From contig JBFHRO010000075.1 in assembly GCA_041591635.1 (NCBI GenBank), positions 1-14,013 on the forward strand: a stretch of 14,013 nt of DNA, given 5' to 3'. The translations under genes and the position numbers were made by a program. This stretch comes from JACKOD01 sp041591635. Lineage in GTDB: Bacteria; Pseudomonadota; Gammaproteobacteria; Pseudomonadales; Oleiphilaceae. Below are positions 8,397 through 14,013 of this stretch, one piece after another; the stretch's first letter is position 1, and each line of letters begins with the position of its first letter. The notes beneath the pieces were generated by a model, which saw only the letters and a program-made list of their open reading frames with translations, ran no database searches and was not told the DNA's origin.

Positions 8397-8607
8397 TGGC
8401 AATGGCTCGTCAGAGATGAAATTGACCGGAATGTGACGCGCTTAACAAAAACACACGTATCAAAGCACTTAAGAACCGCTCAAAAAGTGCACAAATAAAA
8501 CTATAAAAACAAGTGGTTAGTGCCACTAATAACCAGAAAGACTAAAAATGGCATTTATATACAAAATTAATCATGTACATCGAAGCATAAATTCGCTTAA
8601 CTCGACA
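8397..8607. other. AT-rich intergenic region between rlmKL and the rmf leader
   Basis: These 211 bases upstream of both rlmKL (minus) and rmf (plus) hold no convincing gene. Visible structure: GCACTT (8465-8470) and AAGTGC (8485-8490) form a six-base inverted repeat with a 14-base loop. TTAGT-GCC-ACTAA (8517-8529) is a short perfect dyad. ATGTACAT (8573-8580) is an eight-base palindrome. The rmf promoter must lie here or just downstream, but I see no pair of boxes good enough to name; TATATA at 8556-8561 is the best -10-like string. Confidence 0.5.
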
Positions 8608-8692
8608 GTGAGGCGAGGATGTCAGTCCCGCCTCACCTTCCGAAGACCGATACCTGATCAAGCTCAAAAGGAGGCCAAGCAGCTCTTGATCA
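8608..8692 (+). promoter_or_regulatory. Structured rmf 5' leader with two hairpins carrying GGA loops
   Basis: Two perfect-armed hairpins lie 60-144 bases before the rmf start. Hairpin 1: GTGAGGCG (8608-8615) with CGCCTCAC (8629-8636), whose 13-base loop contains AGGATGT (8616-8622). Inside it, GGA and TCC could extend the stem past a bulged A. Hairpin 2: TGATCAAG (8655-8662) with CTTGATCA (8685-8692), whose 22-base loop shows AAGGAGG (8668-8674). GGA in a hairpin loop is the recognition pattern of the CsrA/RsmA regulators, and AGGATGT matches the end of the SELEX-derived CsrA consensus. A conserved 'rmf RNA motif' in front of rmf has been described in pseudomonads by comparative genomics; whether this leader belongs to it needs a covariance search. 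The structure is seen in the sequence; the function is inferred. Confidence 0.55.
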
Positions 8693-8751
8693 TTGTGGAT
8701 TCACACGCAATTCGCCTTACAAAAATCAGGATTGAATGAGGTTTTACAAGA

Positions 8752-8961
8752 ATGAGAAAACTCAAGCGTGACCCTTCAGAACGTGCCTACAAACGTGGTT
8801 ATATGGCAGGCGTCAACGGTAAATCAAAATCACAGTGCCCAGCAGACTCCCCCGCAGTAAAACAGGAATGGCTCAATGGTTGGCGTGACGGACGCCAGGA
8901 CAATTGGGACGGTTACGTCGGAATATCAGGAGTGCATAAGCTACCGGGCATTACCGCCTAA
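8752..8961 (+). CDS. rmf: Ribosome modulation factor (hibernation factor)
   Basis: A 69-residue basic protein. RMF binds 70S ribosomes in stationary phase and promotes their dimerisation into inactive 100S particles. Family features are present: KRDPSERAYKRGYMAGVNGK matches the E. coli pattern KRD.LERA..RGY.AG..G, followed by SK..CP and the EWLNGWRDGR block (QWL.GWRE in E. coli). The tail DNWDGYVGISGVHKL extends past the 55-residue enterobacterial protein and is like the longer Pseudomonas form. GAGG (8738-8741) precedes the ATG by ten bases. Neighbours are rlmKL (divergent) and pyrD (convergent), a grouping I recall from pseudomonads. A strong hairpin terminator follows. The identity is secure. 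Confidence 0.95.
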   Translation: MRKLKRDPSERAYKRGYMAGVNGKSKSQCPADSPAVKQEWLNGWRDGRQDNWDGYVGISGVHKLPGITA

Positions 8962-9012
8962 CTAATTCAACATAGATCACTGATGCGAGATTTCTCTGGT
9001 ACTCGCCATACG

Positions 9013-9027
9013 AAGGTCACCGACCTT
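9013..9027 (+). other. Small perfect hairpin downstream of rmf
   Basis: AAGGTC (9013-9018), loop ACC, GACCTT (9022-9027) form a perfect six-base stem between the rmf stop and the main terminator. It has no T-run of its own. It may stabilise the 3' end of the rmf transcript or be a first part of a tandem terminator. Confidence 0.4.
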
Positions 9028-9031
9028 AGGT

Positions 9032-9059
9032 AAACCCGCTTCACGCGGGTTTATTCGTT
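9032..9059 (+). terminator. Rho-independent terminator of rmf, overlapping the pyrD 3' end
   Basis: AAACCCGC (9032-9039), loop TTCAC, GCGGGTTT (9045-9052), then ATTCGTTTT: a perfect eight-base GC-rich stem leading into T-rich sequence on the plus strand, 70 bases after the rmf stop. On the minus strand the same dyad contains the last codons of pyrD, whose TGA stop (9043-9041) lies in the loop. It could also act, more weakly, as the pyrD terminator. Confidence 0.85.
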
Positions 9060-10135
9060 TTACAGCTGACATCGTTCGCAGGATTCGCGACTGTACTATC
9101 ACCACAGCCCAACTTCTGCCAGGCATCAATCGCCTCTACCGCCGATTTGATCAGTGCCGGACCCCGGTAAATAAACCCGGTATACACCTGTATCAAGGAA
9201 GCACCTGCAGCGATTTTCTCGACCGCGGACGCGGCATCACTCACGCCCCCCACACCGATAATAGGCACGGCGTCACCCAAAACTTCTTTGAGCTGACGAA
9301 TAACCGCCGTTGATTTGGCGCGCACCGGCAAACCGCTCAACCCTCCGGCTTCACGTGCCAGCGGGTATCCCTCCACACCCTCACGAGAAACGGTGGTATT
9401 GGTTGCAATGACCGCGTCCATACGATGCTCAAGAAGCGCCTTTGCTACCAGCGCCACTTCATCCGGCAGCATATCGGGCGCGATCTTCACCGCCAGCGGA
9501 ACATAGCGGTCATGCTGCACTTGCAACCGGCCCTGCTCTTGTTTGATCGCCGCCAGCAGTTCATTGAGCGAGTCACCAAATTGCAATGAGCGCAGACCGG
9601 GAGTATTGGGTGATGACACATTCACCGCAATATAGTCTGCCCGCGGGTATGCCTTACGCACTCCGATCAGGTAATCCGAAGTAGCGTCCTCGAGCGCGGT
9701 TGAAGCATTCTTGCCCACATTGATTCCCAACGGCCCCTGGTATCTTGTTGTCGAGAGATTTTCCAGCAACCGCTCAATGCCCTCATTATTGAATCCCATC
9801 CGGTTGATGATGGCATCCAACTCACGAAGCCTAAAGAGGCGTGGCCTCGGGTTTCCGGGCTGCGGCTTTGGCGTAACCGTTCCAACCTCAATAAACCCGA
9901 ATCCCATGGCTGCAAGCCCGTCGACGTGGGCAGCGTTCTTGTCCAGCCCTGCGGCCAACCCTACCGGATTCTTGAAACGAATACCCATCACCTCCACCGG
10001 ACACTCAGGTATTGCAGGGCCAAACAAACCAGAAATACCTAGCCGCTCACCGGCACTCAAAAGATCCAGCGAAAGATTATGGGCAACCTCGGGCGGCAGG
10101 GTAAAAAGCAGTTCGCGCAGCAACTTGTAAGACAT
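9041..10135 (-). CDS. pyrD: Dihydroorotate dehydrogenase (quinone), class 2
   Basis: FMN enzyme of the inner membrane that oxidises dihydroorotate to orotate with quinone as acceptor, the fourth step of pyrimidine synthesis. The ATG at 10135 (364 aa) is chosen over a GTG two codons upstream because GAGG lies seven bases before it and MSYKLLRELLFTLPPEVAH aligns with the E. coli start. The N-terminal ~40 residues are the membrane-associating helical domain of class 2 enzymes. FMN and substrate motifs: NPVGLAAGLDKNA (56-68), NRMGFNN (111-117), NVSSPNTPG (172-180, where Ser175 is at the same position as the catalytic Ser175 of E. coli) and IIGVGGV (292-298). It is about 28 residues longer than the 336-residue E. 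coli protein because of a C-terminal tail; the last codons are written in the rmf terminator dyad. Expression is probably from the TATAAT at 10194. Confidence 0.97.
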   Translation of the reverse strand: MSYKLLRELLFTLPPEVAHNLSLDLLSAGERLGISGLFGPAIPECPVEVMGIRFKNPVGLAAGLDKNAAHVDGLAAMGFGFIEVGTVTPKPQPGNPRPRLFRLRELDAIINRMGFNNEGIERLLENLSTTRYQGPLGINVGKNASTALEDATSDYLIGVRKAYPRADYIAVNVSSPNTPGLRSLQFGDSLNELLAAIKQEQGRLQVQHDRYVPLAVKIAPDMLPDEVALVAKALLEHRMDAVIATNTTVSREGVEGYPLAREAGGLSGLPVRAKSTAVIRQLKEVLGDAVPIIGVGGVSDAASAVEKIAAGASLIQVYTGFIYRGPALIKSAVEAIDAWQKLGCGDSTVANPANDVSCKTNKPA

Positions 10136-10180
10136 GTCCACACCTCAGACCATCACGTCCGTTGGAGAATTCCGCAAAAG

Positions 10181-10194
10181 TGGGGGGCATTATA
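10181..10194 (-). promoter_or_regulatory. Candidate pyrD promoter (-10 element with C-run start region)
   Basis: A perfect TATAAT on the minus strand (10194-10189) lies 54 bases before the pyrD ATG. No good -35 is seen at 17 bases. The six to eight bases after the -10, where transcription should begin, read GCCCCCCA, an unusual run of six C residues. In E. coli, pyrC and pyrD are controlled by CTP-dependent choice of start base within such a pyrimidine-rich start region; the resemblance is noted but not proven. Confidence 0.5.
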
Positions 10195-10357
10195 CTGCAA
10201 TCGGCAACGAGCGCGACATCGCAAGCAGGCTTCAAATGCAGTGAACCCAGCGTTGTCACTCAGGTGTCAACTTATTAACGCCCATCCCCTTGAGAGAGCA
10301 ATCAAGACCCTGCCGGAATGCGCCATTAAATTGACAATAAATGACGCGACTGTAATT

Positions 10358-10380
10358 TTATCCACGTTAGCTGTGGATAA
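10358..10380. promoter_or_regulatory. Facing pair of DnaA boxes
   Basis: TTATCCACG on the plus strand (10358-10366, 8 of 9 to the strong R1-type box TTATCCACA) faces TGTGGATAA (10372-10380), a perfect box on the minus strand. Together they form an eight-base inverted repeat around a seven-base spacer. Neither dnaA, dnaN, rpmH nor mnmG is nearby, so this is not the usual chromosomal origin setting. It might be a DnaA titration or regulatory site. Confidence 0.55.
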
Positions 10381-10637
10381 CTTTGTTGAAAACCGGCAAA
10401 AAACGATTCTCAAGCCGCAATAATTGGGGAGCCGGTACAGATTGTATGTTTTTTGACCACCTAATTATATTGTTATAAATCAACGACATACCGGCAAACA
10501 TAACCCAACTCATTGAGATTAATAGGGTTTCAGGCAGTGGCTGCCGAGACAGAATCCACACTGACAACCACACTGTTCGCTTAAGGCGCGGCCGCCCATG
10601 GCTGTCAACTGGGTTATACTGTTGATCATTGGCTCAA

Positions 10638-10670
10638 GGCGCCCAATCAGGGTGCCCGCAATCATTTTTT
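10638..10670 (+). terminator. Terminator-like hairpin with T-run in the intergenic region
   Basis: GGCGCCC (10638-10644), loop AATCA, GGGTGCC (10650-10656) form a seven-base stem with one G-T wobble. Six T residues follow at 10665-10670, eight bases after the stem, which is further than in a classical terminator. No plus-strand gene lies upstream, so if it works it would end an unannotated transcript. Confidence 0.3.
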
Positions 10671-10740
10671 CGACGCCACGTCCTGTATCTTCGCTGCCAG
10701 TAACAAGCGCAGACAGGCATTACTTCAGGTTAATTGAAGC

Positions 10741-11940
10741 ATGCACGGACCCGCTGACCACCACGACCATCGCCACACATCTCACGCACTCCAGCATGAC
10801 AGATACAATCCGGAGCACACCCGAATAGCCCAAAAAGTGACTCTTGAAGGCATGTTGCTCGATATCGTTATCGGAGTGGCCAAAATAGTGACCGGCCAGC
10901 TGAGCTTTTCCCATGCGCTGGTCGCCGATGGTTTACATTCGCTGTCTGATGCGGTGACAGATGTGATGGTGATTGTCATCACCCGTTTCTCACGCCAGGC
11001 GCCAGACGATCAGCATCCCTACGGACACGAACGATTCGAAACCCTGGGTACCGTGTTTCTGGGCTGCCTGTTGATTGGCGTAGCCGGTGCCATGGTATGG
11101 GACAGCTTCATGCGACTTATTGATGGCAATGCAACGCCATTGCCCACCTGGCCTGCTCTGGTGCTGGCATTCATCAGCATTGTGCTTAAAGAAGCCATAT
11201 TCAGGTATACCCTTCACTATGGCAAAAAGATCAAGTCCGACCTGGTGATTGCCAACGCCTGGCACAGTCGCTCCGATGCCCTGTCGTCGGTGGTGGTCTT
11301 CTTTGCCGTTGCCTTTGCCATGCTGGGCTACCAGTGGCTCGACCTCGCCGCTGCCATCGTTGTGGCGGCCATGGTGGCCAAGGTGGGCCTGGATCTGGCC
11401 TGGGACAGCGTCAAGCAACTGGTAGATACCGCTTTGTCACCTGAAGAAACCCAACGCATGAAGGACTTCATTCTGACCAATGACTGCGTCCGAAGCGTTC
11501 ATGAACTGCGTAGCCGCTTTATGGGCTCACATATGCTGGTAGACCTGCATCTGCTCGTTGATCCTGCTATCAGCGTGTCGGAAGGGCACCAAATCGGCCT
11601 GATTGTCACCCGCGACCTTAAACGGGAATTTCCCGATATTTACGAAGTGACCTTTCACATTGATGCCGAAATGGACGAAGGGCACTATGCGACCCACGCG
11701 CCCACCGCCAAATTGCCACTAAGACCCGATGCACTTGACCTGCTCAAGCTGCACTGGGAGGACTACCTTCCTTCCGGCGTCGCTGTAAGCTACAAGCTGC
11801 ACTATCTTAACGAATTGGTTTCGGTGGAAGTTTTTCTGAAAACCGACCAGCCTCAAACGGGCTTGCGTCAGAGGCTGATAGCGGCAGCCAGGGATGTACC
11901 CTGGCTGGGAGAGGTAAAGCTCTGGATTCAGAGCCCTTGA
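10741..11940 (+). CDS. Cation diffusion facilitator (CDF) family divalent-metal exporter with extra C-terminal domain
   Basis: A 399-residue inner-membrane proton-coupled exporter of divalent metals. The N-terminus is His-rich (HHDHRHTSH, 7-15), a common metal-binding tail in zinc CDFs. Six membrane segments span ~35-225. The metal site is HxxxD in segment 2 (His66, Asp70 in ADGLHSLSD) and HxxxD in segment 5 (His175, Asp179 in AWHSRSD), the pattern of Zn/Cd-type members. HPYGHERFETL (92-102) is the conserved loop after segment 2. A cytoplasmic ferredoxin-like domain follows (~230-312). Residues ~325-399 are an additional alpha/beta stretch, making the protein about 100 residues longer than a minimal CDF. 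The start has AGG 11 bases upstream, inside a small hairpin. The stop is one base from the convergent ompA-like stop. Substrate specificity cannot be read with certainty. Confidence 0.88.
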   Translation: MHGPADHHDHRHTSHALQHDRYNPEHTRIAQKVTLEGMLLDIVIGVAKIVTGQLSFSHALVADGLHSLSDAVTDVMVIVITRFSRQAPDDQHPYGHERFETLGTVFLGCLLIGVAGAMVWDSFMRLIDGNATPLPTWPALVLAFISIVLKEAIFRYTLHYGKKIKSDLVIANAWHSRSDALSSVVVFFAVAFAMLGYQWLDLAAAIVVAAMVAKVGLDLAWDSVKQLVDTALSPEETQRMKDFILTNDCVRSVHELRSRFMGSHMLVDLHLLVDPAISVSEGHQIGLIVTRDLKREFPDIYEVTFHIDAEMDEGHYATHAPTAKLPLRPDALDLLKLHWEDYLPSGVAVSYKLHYLNELVSVEVFLKTDQPQTGLRQRLIAAARDVPWLGEVKLWIQSP

Positions 11941-11941
11941 T

Positions 11942-13204
11942 TTACTTGGCTACTGTCGCCGAAACAACACCTACTACGCGACGGTTTTTCTGGCGTCCTT
12001 CGGCAGTAGCATTGTCAGCAATCGGTTTGGCTTTACCGTAGCCAGCGCTGCTTACCCGATCCGCCGCAATACCCATCTCCTGCACCAGCACCTTGCGCAC
12101 TGCATCCGCCCGAGCTTGCGACAAGCGTTGATTGATCGCATCCGCGCCGCGATCATCGGTGTGACCTTCAATCACCACTTTGGTATCCGGATACTGCGTC
12201 AGGAACTCCGCCAGTTTCTCGACTTCGCCACGGTAGGCGGCAGGAACATCGGCCTTGCCAGATGCAAACTCGACGTTGAGCGACACACTCACGGTGTGTG
12301 TCAGTTTGATGGTACAGCCTGTGGCGTCCACGCGGGCTTTGGCAGGCGTATTCGGGCAGGCGTCTGCGGCATCGGCCACGCCGTCACCATCTGCATCCAG
12401 CATGCAACCTGAGGCGTCAACAACCACGCCAGGCTGGGTATTGGGGCACTGATCAACATCATCGGCCACACCGTCATTATCCGAATCAGCCTTCAGTGCG
12501 CATCCAGCGGCGTCAACCTTCACACCGGCGGGCGTGCCGGGGCAACGGTCGTTGGCATCGATCACACCATCATTATCTGCATCAAGAACGATTTCACATC
12601 CCAAGGCATCAACGCGAACGCCCGCTGCAGTGCCTGGGCACTGATCCATCTTGTCATTCACGCCATCGCCATCAGAATCACGCTCGGGTTCTGCTCTGGC
12701 GGTGTGACCAAACAAATAGTGCAATCCCAGGCCTGCGGCCGCATCCATGGTTTTGTCAGAAGTGCCGTAAATGCCGCGAACATCGGCACGGGCACTGAGG
12801 TTATCCACCAGCTGAATCATCAAACCCGCACCGGCATTAAGCTGATCTTCATCAACGGCAGGCGCATTTTTGGGTTTGAATTTAAGCGCTCCCACGCCAG
12901 CGGTTAAATAAGGGCGCACGGTACCAGGATCTGTCAGGTGGTACAGGGCATTAATATTCCAGGGGGTGCCTTTGGGCGAGCTTTCGATTTTGCCGACATT
13001 AACCTCTGCCGCCCAGCGGTTGGCAAACTTGTAGCCCAATCCCAGTGAGTACATCAAGTCATCATCCAGTTTGCGATCCTCATCAAACAGGTAGTAACCC
13101 GCCATGGGGGAAAGGTAGATTCCGGACGGCTCATCGGCAGACACCAGACTTCCACCCGTGGACAAGATTCCTATCGCAACACACAGTGACACTGATTTTT
13201 TCAT
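11942..13204 (-). CDS. OmpA-family outer-membrane protein with thrombospondin type 3 repeats
   Basis: A 420-residue envelope protein that links the outer membrane to peptidoglycan. I use the second ATG (13204) because GGAG lies six bases upstream and it directly opens the signal peptide (MKKSVSLCVAIGILSTGGSL, cleavage after Ala23); the ATG at 13216 has no ribosome site. Order: eight-stranded barrel ~24-166; four calcium-binding thrombospondin type 3 units ~176-300, each of the form D-D-DGV-D--D-CP-T followed by a VDA-GC end (DSDGDGV, DADNDGV, DSDNDGV, DADGDGV); and the OmpA/MotB peptidoglycan-binding domain ~305-415 with NVEFASGKADV, EGHTDDRG (346-353), NQRLSQARADAV and NRRV. This is the OprF-like arrangement common in pseudomonads and relatives. 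It is downstream of uvrB on the same strand with a 166-base gap, so probably separately transcribed. Confidence 0.92.
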   Translation of the reverse strand: MKKSVSLCVAIGILSTGGSLVSADEPSGIYLSPMAGYYLFDEDRKLDDDLMYSLGLGYKFANRWAAEVNVGKIESSPKGTPWNINALYHLTDPGTVRPYLTAGVGALKFKPKNAPAVDEDQLNAGAGLMIQLVDNLSARADVRGIYGTSDKTMDAAAGLGLHYLFGHTARAEPERDSDGDGVNDKMDQCPGTAAGVRVDALGCEIVLDADNDGVIDANDRCPGTPAGVKVDAAGCALKADSDNDGVADDVDQCPNTQPGVVVDASGCMLDADGDGVADAADACPNTPAKARVDATGCTIKLTHTVSVSLNVEFASGKADVPAAYRGEVEKLAEFLTQYPDTKVVIEGHTDDRGADAINQRLSQARADAVRKVLVQEMGIAADRVSSAGYGKAKPIADNATAEGRQKNRRVVGVVSATVAK

Positions 13205-13293
13205 CCCTAGCTCCATTTATTGAGTTAATTCTCGCGCACTGATTGGCAAAATCATGACAAAGGTCAACTTCTTACCTAATCAATTTGTCGGCC

Positions 13294-13299
13294 ATTGTA
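13294..13299 (-). promoter_or_regulatory. Weak candidate -10 element for the ompA-like gene
   Basis: TACAAT on the minus strand (5 of 6 to consensus) lies about 90 bases before the ompA-like ATG, in the 166-base gap after uvrB. The -35 position has no recognisable hexamer. The gap otherwise shows a short dyad, ACTAT-TAC-ATAGT (13328-13340), but no clear uvrB terminator. Confidence 0.25.
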
Positions 13300-13370
13300 C
13301 TAGACTAAAAGGCCTCTCGCGATACGAACTATTACATAGTGTTGCAATTCGCCGCGATAACAGGCTTCCT

Positions 13371-14013
13371 CTAACCTATTAACTGTCCTTTAAGTGCGGC
13401 AATGCTGTCTCTCACCTGGGCGGCCTTCTCGAACTGCAGCTCGCCTGCATAACGGTACATTTCATCTTCAAGTCGCTTGATCTCTTTTGTCAGCTGATCG
13501 GGCGACAGGTTTCGCCTTTCATTTTCGGCCCCGACCCCGGATACGGCAGCACTCGCTCTTGAACCTGTTTTTCGCCCCGGAATCACAGCACCTTCCATGA
13601 TGTCAGCGACCGATTTTTGCAGTGCCTGGGGGGTAATGCCGTGCTTTGCATTGAATTCGATCTGCTTGTTACGGCGGCGTTCGGTTTCATCCATGGCTCG
13701 CTGCATGGAACCGGTGATACGATCCGCATAAAGAATCGCTTTACCGTTAAGATGTCGGGCGGCACGCCCAATGGTCTGAATAATCGAACGCTCGGAACGC
13801 AGAAAGCCTTCCTTGTCCGCATCAAGAATGGCCACCAGCGACACCTCGGGCATATCCAGCCCCTCGCGCAGCAAGTTGATACCCACAAGCACATCAAACT
13901 TGCCCAAGCGCAGATCACGAATGATTTCAACCCGTTCTACGGTATCGATATCGGAGTGCAGATAGCGAACCCGTACCCCGTGTTCGAGCAGAAAATCGGT
14001 CAGATCCTCGGCC
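13371..14013 (-). CDS. uvrB: UvrABC system protein B, C-terminal part (5' end beyond the right edge)
   Basis: The last ~213 residues of the nucleotide-excision-repair helicase UvrB, which receives damaged DNA from UvrA and recruits UvrC. The reading frame is open to the window edge: it reads AEDLTDFLLEHGVRVRYLHS, then DIDTVERVEIIRDLRLGKFD and VLVGINLLREGLDMPEVSLV, which are the helicase motif IV-V region. Next come ILDADKEGFLRSERSIIQTI and GRAARHLNGKAI (motif VI, with the arginines of QTIGRAAR). The linker is followed by the C-terminal UVR domain (LTKEIKRLEDEMYRYAGELQ, then FEKAAQVRDSIAALK), which contacts UvrC. The stop is TAG at 13371. Comparable E. coli UvrB is 673 residues, so about two thirds of the gene is outside. 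No defect is visible. Confidence 0.97.
   Translation of the reverse strand, partial: AEDLTDFLLEHGVRVRYLHSDIDTVERVEIIRDLRLGKFDVLVGINLLREGLDMPEVSLVAILDADKEGFLRSERSIIQTIGRAARHLNGKAILYADRITGSMQRAMDETERRRNKQIEFNAKHGITPQALQKSVADIMEGAVIPGRKTGSRASAAVSGVGAENERRNLSPDQLTKEIKRLEDEMYRYAGELQFEKAAQVRDSIAALKGQLIG

Larger units (their letters stand above)
10195..10740. other. Long gene-free region between pyrD and the metal transporter gene
   Basis: No reading frame here is convincing on either strand. Contents: TTGACA at 10331-10336; two facing DnaA boxes (10358-10380); GCCGGTA (10431-10437) and TACCGGC (10489-10495), a seven-base inverted repeat 51 bases apart around an AT-rich core; TTGACC (10453-10458) with TATAAA (10474-10479), promoter-like but only 15 bases apart; hairpin GGCAG-TGG-CTGCC (10533-10545); direct repeat CCACACTG at 10556-10563 and 10568-10575; the palindrome GCGGCCGC near 10587-10594; TCAAC/GTTGA (10605-10609, 10621-10625); and a terminator-like stem at 10638-10656. 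Just before the transporter ATG, CTTCA/TGAAG (10723-10739) brackets the weak Shine-Dalgarno. Confidence 0.5.

Noticed and set aside
8548..8739. 63-codon plus-strand frame upstream of rmf
   Set aside because: It has no ribosome site at its ATG, an unconvincing composition, and crosses both leader hairpins. Only its last 17 codons, behind AAGGAGG, are kept as a separate leader-peptide idea.
10331..10500. Chromosomal replication origin
   Set aside because: DnaA boxes and AT-rich DNA are present, but there are only two boxes, no origin-linked genes (dnaA, dnaN, mnmG, rpmH) and no clear 13-mer array.
10598..10828. 76-codon plus-strand frame before and into the transporter gene
   Set aside because: It overlaps the start of the CDF gene in another frame, lacks a Shine-Dalgarno and shows no family features; its span also contains the terminator-like stem.
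11938..11944. One-base gap between convergent transporter and ompA-like genes as a sign of rearrangement
   Set aside because: Both C-termini are complete and typical, so it is simply tight convergent packing; no terminator dyad is visible between them.
12370..12700. DNA-level repeats in the ompA-like gene
   Set aside because: The near-repeats are explained by the four thrombospondin type 3 protein repeats; they are not an independent DNA element.

Overview
The window looks like an ordinary chromosomal stretch of a free-living gammaproteobacterium from the pseudomonad/Cellvibrio branch. The signs are a Pseudomonas-type long ribosome modulation factor (69 residues ending in a DNWDG-type tail), the rlmKL - rmf - pyrD cluster I recall from pseudomonads, a class 2 (membrane, quinone-linked) PyrD and moderate GC content. 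No tRNA, rRNA, insertion sequence, CRISPR array or phage gene is visible, and nothing in base or codon use suggests recent transfer.

Layout. (1) 1-4680, minus strand: a very large inner-membrane protein of unknown function (1524 aa), followed four bases later by the start of an M18 aminopeptidase that runs off the left edge. (2) 4772-6061, plus strand: a small DnaQ-fold exonuclease-like protein, divergent from the giant gene across a 91-base promoter region, then a small outer-membrane beta-barrel protein. (3) 6123-10135: rlmKL (minus), rmf (plus) and pyrD (minus). This is a ribosome/nucleotide block, with a structured leader ahead of rmf and a terminator shared between the rmf 3' end and the pyrD 3' end. 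(4) 10136-10740: a roughly 600-base gene-free region with a pyrD promoter, a facing pair of DnaA boxes and several hairpins. (5) 10741-11940, plus: a cation diffusion facilitator with a His-rich N-terminus and an extra C-terminal domain. It converges with one base to spare on (6) an OmpA-family protein with thrombospondin type 3 repeats (minus). That gene lies downstream of (7) the 3' end of uvrB (minus), cut by the right edge.

The genes are mostly unrelated housekeeping functions: rRNA modification, ribosome hibernation, pyrimidine synthesis, envelope structure, metal export and DNA repair. The most interesting signals are: the giant membrane protein, which appears to be two copies of one architecture fused in tandem; the two-hairpin rmf leader, with CsrA/RsmA-like GGA loops and a strong unused Shine-Dalgarno; the isolated DnaA-box pair; and the C-run start region of the pyrD promoter.
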